Shown here: positions 6,972 through 14,470 of the stretch, in pieces
Layout of the letters: each line of letters starts with the position of its first letter
Position numbering within the stretch: position 1 is the stretch's first letter
NCBI GenBank assembly: GCA_027017165.1
Contig: JALURF010000152.1
Location: 5,508 to 21,327 of the forward strand
DNA length: 15,820 nt
From: Thermofilaceae archaeon
Lineage (GTDB): Archaea > Thermoproteota > Thermoprotei > Thermofilales > B69-G16
Reading direction: 5' to 3'
Made by a program: the position numbers and the translations under genes
Notes under the pieces: generated by a model
The model's database searches: none
What the model saw: the letters and a program-made list of their open reading frames with translations, nothing else
What the model was told of the DNA's origin: nothing

Positions 6972-7541
6972 ATGGTTTCTCCCCATAAGAAAGGTATTAG
7001 ATGTTTGGGGATAGCCGAAAGCTTTAGACGTGATAGAGAGAAATCGGTTCTAGTAGGCGTAGTTATGCGACGAGACAGGCTAATTGATGGCGTAGCTGTT
7101 ACAACTATAACCGTAGGCGGATTAGATGCTACGAACGGCGTGCTTGAGATATTCAGAACACTAAATAGAAAGGATATTAGCGTCATAATGCTTAACGGCT
7201 GTATAATTTCCTGGTTTAATATTATCGATTTAAACACCGTATATGAGGAAACACGAGTCCCGCTAATATGCGTAACTTATGAAGAATCCGAGGGAATAGA
7301 GGATTATATTAAAAGATACTTTCCAGACGATTACGAGAAACGGCTGGAACTATACTATAGGCTCGGCAAGCGCGAGATTGTGTACTTGCATAATAAGTAC
7401 CCTGTCTATGTGAGGTTTTTCGGCCTAAAAAAGTGGGAGGTTAGAGCTTTGTTAAATAACTTTACATTCTCTGGGAGACAGCCTGAGCCTTTAAAAGTTG
7501 CGAATTTTATAGCAAGGGCTATTCTGCGTTCTCTCTATTAG
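6972..7541 (+). CDS. DUF99 / UPF0215 endonuclease V-like protein
   Basis: This 189-residue member of the archaeal DUF99 family is remotely related to endonuclease V (RNase H-like fold). The family pattern is intact: G-I-A-E-S (13-17), G-V-V-x-R-x-D with I-D-G (29-40), T-V-G-G-L-D-A-T (47-54), and a D-I-S-V-I-M-L-N-G strand followed by F-N-I-I-D-L (68-87). Nuclease activity has not been shown for the family as far as I know, so the role is open. The ATG follows the M24 peptidase stop by 30 bases and no separate promoter is clear. Its stop codon overlaps the stop codon of the convergent AbrB-PhoU gene by four bases (7538-7541). Confidence 0.88.
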   Translation: MVSPHKKGIRCLGIAESFRRDREKSVLVGVVMRRDRLIDGVAVTTITVGGLDATNGVLEIFRTLNRKDISVIMLNGCIISWFNIIDLNTVYEETRVPLICVTYEESEGIEDYIKRYFPDDYEKRLELYYRLGKREIVYLHNKYPVYVRFFGLKKWEVRALLNNFTFSGRQPEPLKVANFIARAILRSLY

Positions 7542-8476
7542 CCGCTCGTTAACCCCGCTATATCCTCGAGTTCTTCTACTATTCTTATAATCCTGTCTAC
7601 GGTGAGGTAAGTGATTGGCGGCAGACCTTTTTTAAGTGCCTCGTTTCTAAGCTCGTTTAATTCATTATAAAGATTTTTCAGTATTTTCTCGTATCTGCTT
7701 GATTCGTAAATGTTTTTGTTTATGAAGCTCTTGACTACTTCGTGTTGTAGCTCAGCTATCTTACCAGTAAATACGGCTAACTGTTCGAAAAACTCGGGTA
7801 TTGAAGCATTTACGCCAAGCGATATTTTTGCGATAGCTTCGCCGTAATCCCCTATTCTCTCTAAGTTCCTTACTGCCAACCGGTAATCAAGAAGCTTTAA
7901 TAGTTCGTTAGATTTAAGACCTGCCTTTTTTAGAGAGCTACGTATCAGTCTTACGATAAGGAAAAACAGTTTATCCACCTTATCATCTCTCGAGATCACA
8001 GATTGCGCCAGCTCTTTATCTTTCTTCAATATCGCTCTTACGGCGTCTACGTACATTGAGCTGGTAATTCTGTCTACGCGATATATCAACGATGGAATAT
8101 CGTAATCCTCTCTAAGGAAGCACTGTATGACTATTCTGTTTCTCGATTCTTCTACTATTTCCGCTCCAACAAGCAGTCTCAACGTTTTTTCAAGTTTATC
8201 AATAAGCTCGGCGTTTAGGTCGTCTCTAAAACGTATATCTACGATTTCAGCACCATCTAAGTAAGACGTTACTAGGCGTTGCAGGAGAAAATCATCCGCA
8301 ACTATCTCAGCGATCTCCATTTTAGTCTCCACGCCGACTGGGTATACTTCTAAAACTCCTCTCCCAGCCTTGACGGCTACTATCGATGACTCTTTCAGAT
8401 TGTGAGCATCAATCCACCTCTTTGGGAGGCTTATATAGTAAGACCCACCTATTTTAACTATTTTCCTGTGTTCCAT
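7538..8476 (-). CDS. AbrB-PhoU domain protein (phosphate-uptake-regulator family)
   Basis: This 312-residue protein begins with an AbrB/SpoVT-like swapped-hairpin DNA-binding domain (about 1-48: R-K-I-V-K-I-G-G-S-Y-Y-I-S-L-P-K-R-W). A linker domain follows (50-120), then a helical PhoU-like region (about 125-310). The PhoU metal signature appears as N-L-E-R-I-G-D-Y (204-211), with a second acidic cluster R-D-D-K-V-D at 163-168. Such proteins are common archaeal regulators, usually assumed to act in phosphate homeostasis, but no phosphate transporter gene is in this window and the role remains inferred. The start at 8476 fits a TATA element at 8498-8506, giving a leaderless mRNA. A small palindrome lies between them. 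It is convergent with the DUF99 gene. Confidence 0.85.
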   Translation of the reverse strand: MEHRKIVKIGGSYYISLPKRWIDAHNLKESSIVAVKAGRGVLEVYPVGVETKMEIAEIVADDFLLQRLVTSYLDGAEIVDIRFRDDLNAELIDKLEKTLRLLVGAEIVEESRNRIVIQCFLREDYDIPSLIYRVDRITSSMYVDAVRAILKKDKELAQSVISRDDKVDKLFFLIVRLIRSSLKKAGLKSNELLKLLDYRLAVRNLERIGDYGEAIAKISLGVNASIPEFFEQLAVFTGKIAELQHEVVKSFINKNIYESSRYEKILKNLYNELNELRNEALKKGLPPITYLTVDRIIRIVEELEDIAGLTSG

Positions 8477-8483
8477 GATTTAA

Positions 8484-8496
8484 CATATTAAATATG
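8484..8496. promoter_or_regulatory. Palindrome between TATA box and start of the AbrB-PhoU gene
   Basis: The arms CATATT and AATATG are perfect inverted copies with a single central base. The element lies downstream of the TATA box and just upstream of the start codon, a position suited to a repressor. Its A+T richness makes chance occurrence plausible. Confidence 0.35.
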
Positions 8497-8497
8497 A

Positions 8498-8506
8498 CTT
8501 AATAAG
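8498..8506 (-). promoter_or_regulatory. TATA box of the AbrB-PhoU gene
   Basis: CTTATTAAG on the minus strand is centred at 8502, exactly 26 bases before the ATG at 8476. This predicts leaderless transcription, separate from the upstream mtnA operon. Confidence 0.5.
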
Positions 8507-8526
8507 CTTAAACAATTGTAAAAGAA

Positions 8527-9561
8527 TTAGCGTTTTAAGAAAAGTTTAGAAATACTCTTCTCAAACGGTTTATCGAGTATTCCGGTTTCCGTAACTATGC
8601 CGCTTATAAGTTCTGGCGGCGTAATATCGAAGGCATAGTATATCGCGTCGACTCCTTCGGGCGCTATTCTACGTCCAAATATTTTTAATACTTCTTCTGG
8701 ATCTCTCTGCTCTATGACTATTTGATCTCCGGTTTCAATTGAAGGATCTATAGTACTAGTAGGGGCTACTACATAAAATGGTATATTGGCTTCACGGCAA
8801 ACTAAGGCTAGGGGGTAAGTACCTATCTTATTAGCCACGTACCCCTTCCTTGTTATTCTATCCGCTCCGACCAGCGCTACGTCGACCTTTTCCTTCATTA
8901 GTACTATTCCAATCGAGTTATCCGTGATGATCTTGACTGGAATGCCGGCTTGTTTTAACTCCCACGCCGTAAGTCTAGCCCCTTGCAGGTACGGCCGCGT
9001 CTCCATAGCTATCACCTTGACTTCTTTGCCCTTCAGGTATGAAGTATAGATAGGCGCCGTAGCCGTTCCGTAATAACTCGTAGCTAACGATCCCGCGTTA
9101 CAGACCGTTATAACAGTTCCACCATCGGGTATCAGTTTTTCCCCGATTTCTCCTATCTTCCTATTAGTCTCTTCATCTTCCCTCCATATCTTAAGCGCCT
9201 CTCCAACCACTATCTCCTTTAGGTCGCTGAGACTAGCCGCTTTTTCCGCAGCTTTTAATATTCTTTCTACAGCCCAAAACAGGTTTACGGCCGTAGGCCT
9301 GGTATTTTTAACGTACTCGGCGGCTTTCCCTATTTTTTCCTTAGCGTCATCTACGCTAACCGCCGCCAATTCCTGAGCAAAGAGAGCCAGAGAAAATGCG
9401 GCTGCGACCCCTATCGCGGGCGCTCCCCTGATTTCCATTCTCTTTATAGCGTCAGCTAGACGTTTCCAATCTCTGGTCTCTATATATTTGAGTTCGTGAG
9501 GTAGTAAAAGTTGATTTATAAGCCGGACTTTGCCGTCGATCCACTCTATAGTTCTAGGCAA
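8527..9561 (-). CDS. mtnA: S-methyl-5-thioribose-1-phosphate isomerase
   Basis: The 344-residue enzyme belongs to the eIF2B-like aldose-phosphate isomerase family. It converts methylthioribose-1-phosphate to the ribulose form in methionine salvage. The MtnA signatures are complete: R-G-A-P-A-I-G (45-51), T-R-P-T-A-V-N-L (87-94), C-N-A-G-S-L-A-T with catalytic Cys154, E-T-R-P-x-x-Q-G-A-R-L-T-A-W-E-L (187-202), V-G-A-D-R-I with catalytic Asp234, and N-K-I-G-T-Y-P-L-A. The length and the N-terminal I-E-W-x-D-G-K-V-R-L fit MtnA rather than ribose-1,5-bisphosphate isomerase. The start must be TTG at 9561, because a stop lies in frame upstream and the next Met is too late. A strong Shine-Dalgarno-like GGGTGAT is about 18 bases upstream, unusually far. 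It is the last gene of an OsmC-unknown-mtnA operon. Confidence 0.93.
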   Translation of the reverse strand: MPRTIEWIDGKVRLINQLLLPHELKYIETRDWKRLADAIKRMEIRGAPAIGVAAAFSLALFAQELAAVSVDDAKEKIGKAAEYVKNTRPTAVNLFWAVERILKAAEKAASLSDLKEIVVGEALKIWREDEETNRKIGEIGEKLIPDGGTVITVCNAGSLATSYYGTATAPIYTSYLKGKEVKVIAMETRPYLQGARLTAWELKQAGIPVKIITDNSIGIVLMKEKVDVALVGADRITRKGYVANKIGTYPLALVCREANIPFYVVAPTSTIDPSIETGDQIVIEQRDPEEVLKIFGRRIAPEGVDAIYYAFDITPPELISGIVTETGILDKPFEKSISKLFLKR

Positions 9562-9591
9562 GTTTAGTTTCAGATATCATCACCCTCAACT

Positions 9592-10029
9592 CTATTCTAA
9601 GGTATTTTGAATGTATGAGAGATATCTAGCTTTCTTTACCGCCTTCTTCGAAATCTCTAATACTTTTCTACCCTCTATGACGTAGTGTTTTCTATTCAAA
9701 TTCTTCCCTAGAATTTTCTCGACTTCCTCCACAGCGAAATGTAACTGCACGCAGTGCAGAGATCCATCAACAGTTAAAACAGCTATCTCTTCTAGATCCA
9801 TTCTAGCCAGTAATCCCGCGAGTTTAAAGCCGACTATGTTTACGTGTTCCTTCTCCATACACACAGCTAATGGTATTCTCTCACCAGCATATTGCTGAAA
9901 TATGTCCGGATATTCATCTCGTACACACTCACCGTATAGGAGTAAACTTTTATTCCGCCTAAATCTCCTAGAACAAACGTTAACCGTCATAAATTCTCTG
10001 TAGACAGGAAACTCCTCCACGTATTTCAC
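9592..10029 (-). CDS. Conserved cysteine-containing protein of unknown function
   Basis: I do not recognise a named family for this 145-residue cytosolic protein. It has four cysteines, at 19, 35, 57 and 93, and the last sits in S-L-H-C-V-Q-L-H (90-97), a compact Cys/His cluster that looks conserved by design. The surrounding T-V-D-G (86-89) and the helix F-A-V-E-E-V-E-K-I-L (98-107) suggest an alpha/beta domain. Four Cys plus two His would suit a metal or iron-sulfur site, but the spacing is not that of a ferredoxin; this is inference only. The start is GTG at 10029, overlapping the OsmC stop as GTGA (10026-10029), so translation is coupled. mtnA follows after 30 bases. Sharing an operon with an OsmC peroxide-handling protein hints at redox or sulfur metabolism. 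Confidence 0.75.
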   Translation of the reverse strand: MKYVEEFPVYREFMTVNVCSRRFRRNKSLLLYGECVRDEYPDIFQQYAGERIPLAVCMEKEHVNIVGFKLAGLLARMDLEEIAVLTVDGSLHCVQLHFAVEEVEKILGKNLNRKHYVIEGRKVLEISKKAVKKARYLSYIQNTLE

Positions 10030-10439
10030 CGAATTATTTTGTAGCTTGTTTCTACCACAACTCCGCCTTTTTTAACAGTATTACTGGCTGAACAGTACTT
10101 TTCCTGAGAAAGTTCTATAGCCCGTTTAAGCTTCTCCTCCTCCACCTCACCTTTGACTATATACTCTATATGAATTCTCGTAAAAACCCTCGGGAGCTCC
10201 TCTCTCCGCTCTGCACTGGCCTTAACTTCTAAAGATTCAAAACTCTGTCTCATTTTACGCAGTATTACAGCTATATCGAAGGCCGTGCACGCAGCTATGC
10301 CGGTTAGAACTAACTCCATAGGGGTGGGGCCGAGGTTTTTACCACCGTATTCAGGTTTGGTATCTATAACTATTCCATGGCCCGAGGATGTTTCAGCTAT
10401 AAAAGTCATGCCCTCTACCAATTTTACACTCACCTTCAT
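10026..10439 (-). CDS. OsmC-family hydroperoxide-reducing protein
   Basis: This 137-residue OsmC/Ohr-fold protein has both family cysteines. Cys51 is in G-I-A-A-C-T-A-F-D-I, on the central helix, and Cys116 is in E-K-Y-C-S-A-S-N-T-V. G-P-T-P-M-E-L-V-L (37-45) is the standard segment leading into the helix. These proteins reduce organic or inorganic peroxides via the cysteine pair. The length is normal and nothing essential is missing. The ATG at 10439 has GAGGG at 10446-10450 (minus strand) as Shine-Dalgarno, and a TATA-like TATTTTATC at 10475-10483. It is the first gene of the operon with the cysteine-containing unknown protein and mtnA, and it is divergent from the membrane AAA ATPase gene. 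Which OsmC subgroup it belongs to is not resolved. Confidence 0.9.
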   Translation of the reverse strand: MKVSVKLVEGMTFIAETSSGHGIVIDTKPEYGGKNLGPTPMELVLTGIAACTAFDIAVILRKMRQSFESLEVKASAERREELPRVFTRIHIEYIVKGEVEEEKLKRAIELSQEKYCSASNTVKKGGVVVETSYKIIR

Positions 10440-10474
10440 ACCTAACCCTCTAGAATGTTTAGTTAATAGTATGA

Positions 10475-10483
10475 GATAAAATA
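10475..10483 (-). promoter_or_regulatory. TATA box of the OsmC-unknown-mtnA operon
   Basis: TATTTTATC on the minus strand would start transcription near 10453, giving a leader of about 14 bases containing GAGGG. A second A+T element centred near 10466 would give a leaderless mRNA instead. Confidence 0.4.
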
Positions 10484-10496
10484 CTCTCGTATTCCG

Positions 10497-10505
10497 TATA
10501 TATTA
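10497..10505 (+). promoter_or_regulatory. TATA box of the membrane AAA ATPase gene
   Basis: TATATATTA would start transcription near 10527, giving a leader of about 40 bases before the ATG at 10567. No good Shine-Dalgarno is adjacent to the start; an in-frame TGA at 10558 rules out a longer protein. Confidence 0.45.
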
Positions 10506-10566
10506 CGTTTACCCGGAAGAGGAGAAAATCATTTTAGTGTAGTGAAAATAGCGAAAATGAGTAAAT

Positions 10567-13191
10567 ATGATCGATAAAAACACGGTCGGCGCTATAATCA
10601 GAGTCGCGATTATCTCTCTAGCTGTACACGCGGCTATGAGACTTTTCCCCTTTTATCCTGGTTTCGCTCAGCTGACCTTATACCTGATAATATGCCTGTT
10701 ATCGTTTAGACGCCCTGGATTAGCCCTACTCACCCTCTGGCTGGGAATGTTACCGGCGGTAGCTTATTACAGTCTAGGCTTAGCATTACTCCACTTAATG
10801 ATCACTATCCCGCTGGGATCTCTAATTAGACAAAATTGGCTCGCAGGCGCTTTATACATAATACTCGTAGGCTTAGGCATTACCGAGCAATCTATGGGCC
10901 AATTCGTAGCCGCCGTATTGATAGCTTCTTCGCTTCTTTTCCAGCCTTTAACAGCCGCTCTGTTAGGGTTTATGTATTCCTTATCCGTATTCGCTCTCAT
11001 AACATGGCTCTTTCCAGCAGGTATAGTGAATAGAGGATTTATACTAGCGCCAGCAAAAGGGTTAATAATATATCCTAAACCAGCCTTAGCCGAATTGAAC
11101 ATCGGCAGCTATATATCCGCCTTGTTCTCTGGTGCGTCAATAGAACAAGCTGCAACCTTATTGGAGAGCGTTTACTTAAATGCGTTCTCCTATGGAGTTA
11201 TGCCAGTAGGCCTTATAGCCGCCTTTACAGTCACCCCTTATACTCTATCTTCACTAACGGGGAAAGATTTTTCAAAGTGGAAAATCGCGGCCGCCTCTCT
11301 CCTCGCCTCGGGGATTCTAGCGGTCATATTTTCAGCCACAGCATATACAATCTTTTCAATGCCTATCGATCCGGACTTCTATATGCCGTTTGTTTTAATG
11401 ACTTTAATATTCTCTCTAACCTCGGGAAGTATCGCTGGTGTAGTCCATAAGCTTAAGGAAGAAGAGATATTTAGCACTAAGCTGACCAGCATGGGGCTGT
11501 TTGTTCCCGTTAAAAGTCAGAGAATATCGTTTGAGGATATAGGAGGACTGGAAGATGTTAAAGCTCAATTATATGAATCTATAATCCTCCCCCTGAGCAA
11601 GGCTAAATTAGCGAAGAAGTTTAAGTTGTCTATTCCCAAAGGCGTGTTGTTATTCGGCCCTCCCGGCTGTGGAAAGACCTTGATAATGAGAGCACTGGCC
11701 TCTCAGCTCAGAATGAAGTTCATTCACGTAAAGTGCAGCGATATAATGAGCAAGTGGTACGGCGAAAGCGAGCAAAAACTAGCTAAGCTATTTGCTTTAG
11801 CGCGCAGAGAAGCCCCCTGTATACTATTCTTTGACGAAATCGATGCTATGGCTAGAAAGAGAGATGCATACTCGACAGACGACGTAGCGCCTAGACTTCT
11901 CAGCATCATACTCAGCGAAATGGACGGTATGGAGCCCTCTGACGGTGTTCTAGTTGTCGGCGCCACGAACATGCCCGAAGTCTTAGACCCCGCCTTGCTA
12001 AGACCAGGAAGATTCGATAAAGTAATTTACGTACCTCCCCCGGATAAAAAAGCTAGAGAAGAAATATTCAAAATCCATTGTAAAGGCCTGCCTCTAGCTT
12101 CAGACGTGGACTTTTCCGTTCTAGCTGAGATGACGGAGCGCTTCAGCGGAGCCGATATCGCGGCTGTTGTCAGAGAAGCCTCTAGGAGGGCCCTTAGAGA
12201 CTCTATTAAGGGGAAGAATAGGCTAATAGGTCTAGGGGATTTTATAGCGGTTATAAAGAAGTTTAAGCCTAGCATCACCTACGAGATGCTGGAAAAATAT
12301 GAAAAATTCAGACTGGACTATGAAAGAATGAAAAGCGAATCACAGAGAACCGCCCTGATAACGCCAGTAAGAATGGAAGATGTAGTCGGACTTGAAAACG
12401 TTAAGACAGAAATTCTGGATACTATTCTCATACCGTTAAAACATCCACATTTATTGGAAAAATATAAGATACGGCAGACTAAGGGGATTTTGCTTTTCGG
12501 ACCTCCAGGCTGCGGAAAAACCATGCTCGCTAGAGCCTTGGCTAGCGAGCTAAAAGTCGAATTTATAGAAGTTCAGTGCAGCGATATTACCTCGGGCGAA
12601 AATCCGGAGTTAAACCTTAAGAAAGTCTTCTCGAGAGCAAGAGAAAATGCCCCAGCGATACTATTCCTAGATGAAATCGACGCGCTTGCCCCTTCTAGGA
12701 CGGGCTCCTCGGAGAAATCTAGGAGACTGATAGCTCAGCTCCTGATCGAAATGGACGGCATAAGGAGTTTGAATAATGTTGTCGTACTTGCTGCCACTAA
12801 CAGGCCATCCAGCTTAGACCCTGCCTTGCTAAGACCAGGAAGATTCGATAAAATACTCTATGTGCCACCTCCCAGTAAGAACGCCAGAATTGCGTTATTT
12901 AAAAAAGAACTCGCTGATATCGCCGTTACGAATTTAAACTACGAAACTTTGGCGGATTTGACAAGAGGTTATTCAGCAGCTGATATCGTTTATATATGCA
13001 ATGAAGCTAAGATGAAGGCCGCTAAGCGTTCTTTAACGGGAGGAGACCCGGAAGTCACGTTCGCCGATTTAGTATCCGTGATTAAATCTACGAGTCCGAG
13101 TATAACGGAGGAGATGCTAGCGGAATATTATGATTTTTACATGAAACATAAGAGACCTATTGAAATATCCAACTTTATCAAAAAATCCTAG
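10567..13191 (+). CDS. Membrane-anchored Cdc48-like double AAA ATPase
   Basis: The 874-residue protein starts with a hydrophobic region of about 295 residues, probably 7-9 membrane helices (for example 8-27, 33-48, 50-80, 92-105, 111-150, 205-225, 238-263, 272-293), in place of the Cdc48 substrate-binding N domain. Two AAA modules follow. D1 has Walker A G-P-P-G-C-G-K-T (364-371), pore loop K-W-Y-G-E (396-400), Walker B F-F-D-E-I-D (421-426), sensor G-A-T-N (465-468) and arginine fingers R479/R482. D2 has Walker A (645-652), Walker B F-L-D-E-I-D (700-705), A-T-N (743-745) and L-R-P-G-R-F (755-760). Its pore loop is two residues shorter and lacks the aromatic residue. Both domains should bind and hydrolyse ATP. 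The end is not HbYX-like, so direct 20S docking is not indicated. Extraction or remodelling of membrane proteins is the likely role (inference). Confidence 0.9.
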   Translation: MIDKNTVGAIIRVAIISLAVHAAMRLFPFYPGFAQLTLYLIICLLSFRRPGLALLTLWLGMLPAVAYYSLGLALLHLMITIPLGSLIRQNWLAGALYIILVGLGITEQSMGQFVAAVLIASSLLFQPLTAALLGFMYSLSVFALITWLFPAGIVNRGFILAPAKGLIIYPKPALAELNIGSYISALFSGASIEQAATLLESVYLNAFSYGVMPVGLIAAFTVTPYTLSSLTGKDFSKWKIAAASLLASGILAVIFSATAYTIFSMPIDPDFYMPFVLMTLIFSLTSGSIAGVVHKLKEEEIFSTKLTSMGLFVPVKSQRISFEDIGGLEDVKAQLYESIILPLSKAKLAKKFKLSIPKGVLLFGPPGCGKTLIMRALASQLRMKFIHVKCSDIMSKWYGESEQKLAKLFALARREAPCILFFDEIDAMARKRDAYSTDDVAPRLLSIILSEMDGMEPSDGVLVVGATNMPEVLDPALLRPGRFDKVIYVPPPDKKAREEIFKIHCKGLPLASDVDFSVLAEMTERFSGADIAAVVREASRRALRDSIKGKNRLIGLGDFIAVIKKFKPSITYEMLEKYEKFRLDYERMKSESQRTALITPVRMEDVVGLENVKTEILDTILIPLKHPHLLEKYKIRQTKGILLFGPPGCGKTMLARALASELKVEFIEVQCSDITSGENPELNLKKVFSRARENAPAILFLDEIDALAPSRTGSSEKSRRLIAQLLIEMDGIRSLNNVVVLAATNRPSSLDPALLRPGRFDKILYVPPPSKNARIALFKKELADIAVTNLNYETLADLTRGYSAADIVYICNEAKMKAAKRSLTGGDPEVTFADLVSVIKSTSPSITEEMLAEYYDFYMKHKRPIEISNFIKKS

Positions 13192-13208
13192 AATAGAAGT
13201 CTTCTAGG
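13187..13208 (+). other. Small inverted repeat at the end of the AAA ATPase gene
   Basis: Arms CCTAGAA and TTCTAGG (7 bp) enclose 8 bases and include the stop codon. It is followed by A-rich, not T-rich, sequence, so it is not a standard archaeal terminator. It may be an mRNA 3' hairpin. Confidence 0.3.
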
Positions 13209-13225
13209 AAAACGTCGACGAAGGA

Positions 13226-13233
13226 CATATAAG
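13226..13233 (+). promoter_or_regulatory. TATA box of the GalT-like gene
   Basis: CATATAAG predicts a start near 13256 and a leader of about 27 bases with AGGGG (13273-13277) five bases before the ATG at 13283. Confidence 0.5.
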
Positions 13234-13282
13234 AGGGCTTACAGCTATTAGACTACATCTACAGCGAATCACAGGGGATTTC

Positions 13283-14452
13283 ATGACCGTAATGGAATTA
13301 GAAGAAATACCCTTCATGCACTGGGGAATTATAACCAAATATAATTTCTCTCCGGAGTACGTTAGGTATATACCTAGGAAAAGGTGGGATCCTTTAACCT
13401 CAGTAGAGATAAAGCTATACGATGAAATTACCAGACAGCTAGTGGGGATAGGGAAGCGGAAAGGCCACTTCTCTTATATAAGCCCTATCAGAGGGAAGAG
13501 ACCTAAAGGGGAGAAAGTGGCAAGGGACGTCTTCCAAAAAATTATAACTGGAGAAGACCACGCTATTTTCATAGCTATAGATGAAAAGGTTAGGAGCGGC
13601 CCTTTCTCGTTAACTCCTGAATTGCTGAATGTAGAGAACAGTAGAGCTGTTACCATAATTAATAGATTCCCCGCTACAGTACGATATATAGACAGGGAAA
13701 TCCTCGAAAAAGTAAAGCCGTTAATAGAAGACGAGTTTACGCGCATAGCCTTCGGGATCAACTTGATAACTTTCCCCACCAGATACTGCGAGACTTTAAG
13801 CGATGCCCGCGTAGAGGATTTAGTAGCCATATTCAAATCTATGAAAACTGCGATAAACAAAGTGGCAGAAGTCGCTCGTAAAAAGGGTATAGACCTTCTC
13901 CCAGTTTACCCCTTCTTCAACATAGGTCCTATGGCTGGCGGGAGCCAGCCTAGACTACATTCACAAGTGTACATAGACTTAAACTTAGATGGACATGGAG
14001 CTTTAATGGAAAATATACTACAAGCTTTCGACGAGATGCGAAACAGAGGCATATGCTATCTATGTACAAGTAAGCATAACAGTAGAATTGTTTACGAGAA
14101 TAGCACGTGGATAGTCTGGGCATCTCTTTCTCCTCGCAGAAACTATCACCTAAGACTCGCTCCTAAACGACATGTAGAAATGTTCACCGAGCTTGATGAT
14201 TTTGAGTTAGAAGGATTGTCGGATGCTTTAATAAGAGTGTCAAGGGGCTTAGATAAGCTGAATGTGGAGCGCAATAGGAATGTGCTCATATACTCGAACC
14301 CCGTAGGATATAACTCAATATTTCACTTGTACATAGACCTCATCCCATTCGAAAAGATAGGAGGCATAGAGATGCTTGACTCGTGTAGAGTTGCCAGAAT
14401 AGCCCCTGAAGATGTTGCAGCTGAGCTAAGAAATGTTATAAAAGAAATCTAA
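13283..14452 (+). CDS. GalT-like nucleotidyltransferase (HIT superfamily)
   Basis: This 389-residue protein has the two-HIT-fold organisation of galactose-1-phosphate uridylyltransferases and related nucleotidyltransferases/phosphorylases. The N-terminal half carries F-F-N-I-G-P-x-A-G-G-S (211-221) followed by P-R-L-H-S-Q (223-228). His226 and Gln228 match the nucleophile and glutamine of the GalT H-P-H-G-Q motif, while the first histidine is replaced by arginine. The C-terminal half has C258-Y-L-C261 (a likely zinc pair), N-Y-H-L-R-L-A-P-K-R-H (287-297) and F-H-L-Y-I-D-L-I-P (347-355), typical of the second HIT repeat. A guanylylated or uridylylated His226 intermediate is expected. The actual sugar phosphate or nucleotide substrate is unknown, and an ADP-sugar or dinucleotide phosphorylase is equally possible. 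The start is set by AGGGG upstream; M4 at 13292 is the alternative. Confidence 0.8.
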   Translation: MTVMELEEIPFMHWGIITKYNFSPEYVRYIPRKRWDPLTSVEIKLYDEITRQLVGIGKRKGHFSYISPIRGKRPKGEKVARDVFQKIITGEDHAIFIAIDEKVRSGPFSLTPELLNVENSRAVTIINRFPATVRYIDREILEKVKPLIEDEFTRIAFGINLITFPTRYCETLSDARVEDLVAIFKSMKTAINKVAEVARKKGIDLLPVYPFFNIGPMAGGSQPRLHSQVYIDLNLDGHGALMENILQAFDEMRNRGICYLCTSKHNSRIVYENSTWIVWASLSPRRNYHLRLAPKRHVEMFTELDDFELEGLSDALIRVSRGLDKLNVERNRNVLIYSNPVGYNSIFHLYIDLIPFEKIGGIEMLDSCRVARIAPEDVAAELRNVIKEI

Positions 14453-14470
14453 TTTTCTTAAAGGAAAATT
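14451..14470 (+). terminator. Possible hairpin/T-rich terminator after the GalT-like gene
   Basis: Arms AATTTTC and GAAAATT (7 bp) enclose six bases immediately after the stop codon, with a short TTTTCTT on the coding strand. It merges with the TATA box of the next gene, so it may be weak or merely A+T-rich. Confidence 0.3.

Noticed and set aside
8527..9561. Ribose-1,5-bisphosphate isomerase (AMP pathway) as an alternative to MtnA
   Set aside because: The N-terminal I-E-W-x-D-G, R-G-A-P-A-I-G and N-K-I-G-T-Y motifs and the length are those of MtnA.
9565..9590. Possible second C/D sRNA on the minus strand (GTGATGA followed by CTGA)
   Set aside because: Only three bases separate the boxes, in the wrong order for a guide; the element is better explained as a Shine-Dalgarno-like sequence before mtnA.
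10767..11102. Minus-strand frames opposite the membrane AAA gene
   Set aside because: They are antisense shadows of the continuous 874-codon gene, without motifs or initiation signals.
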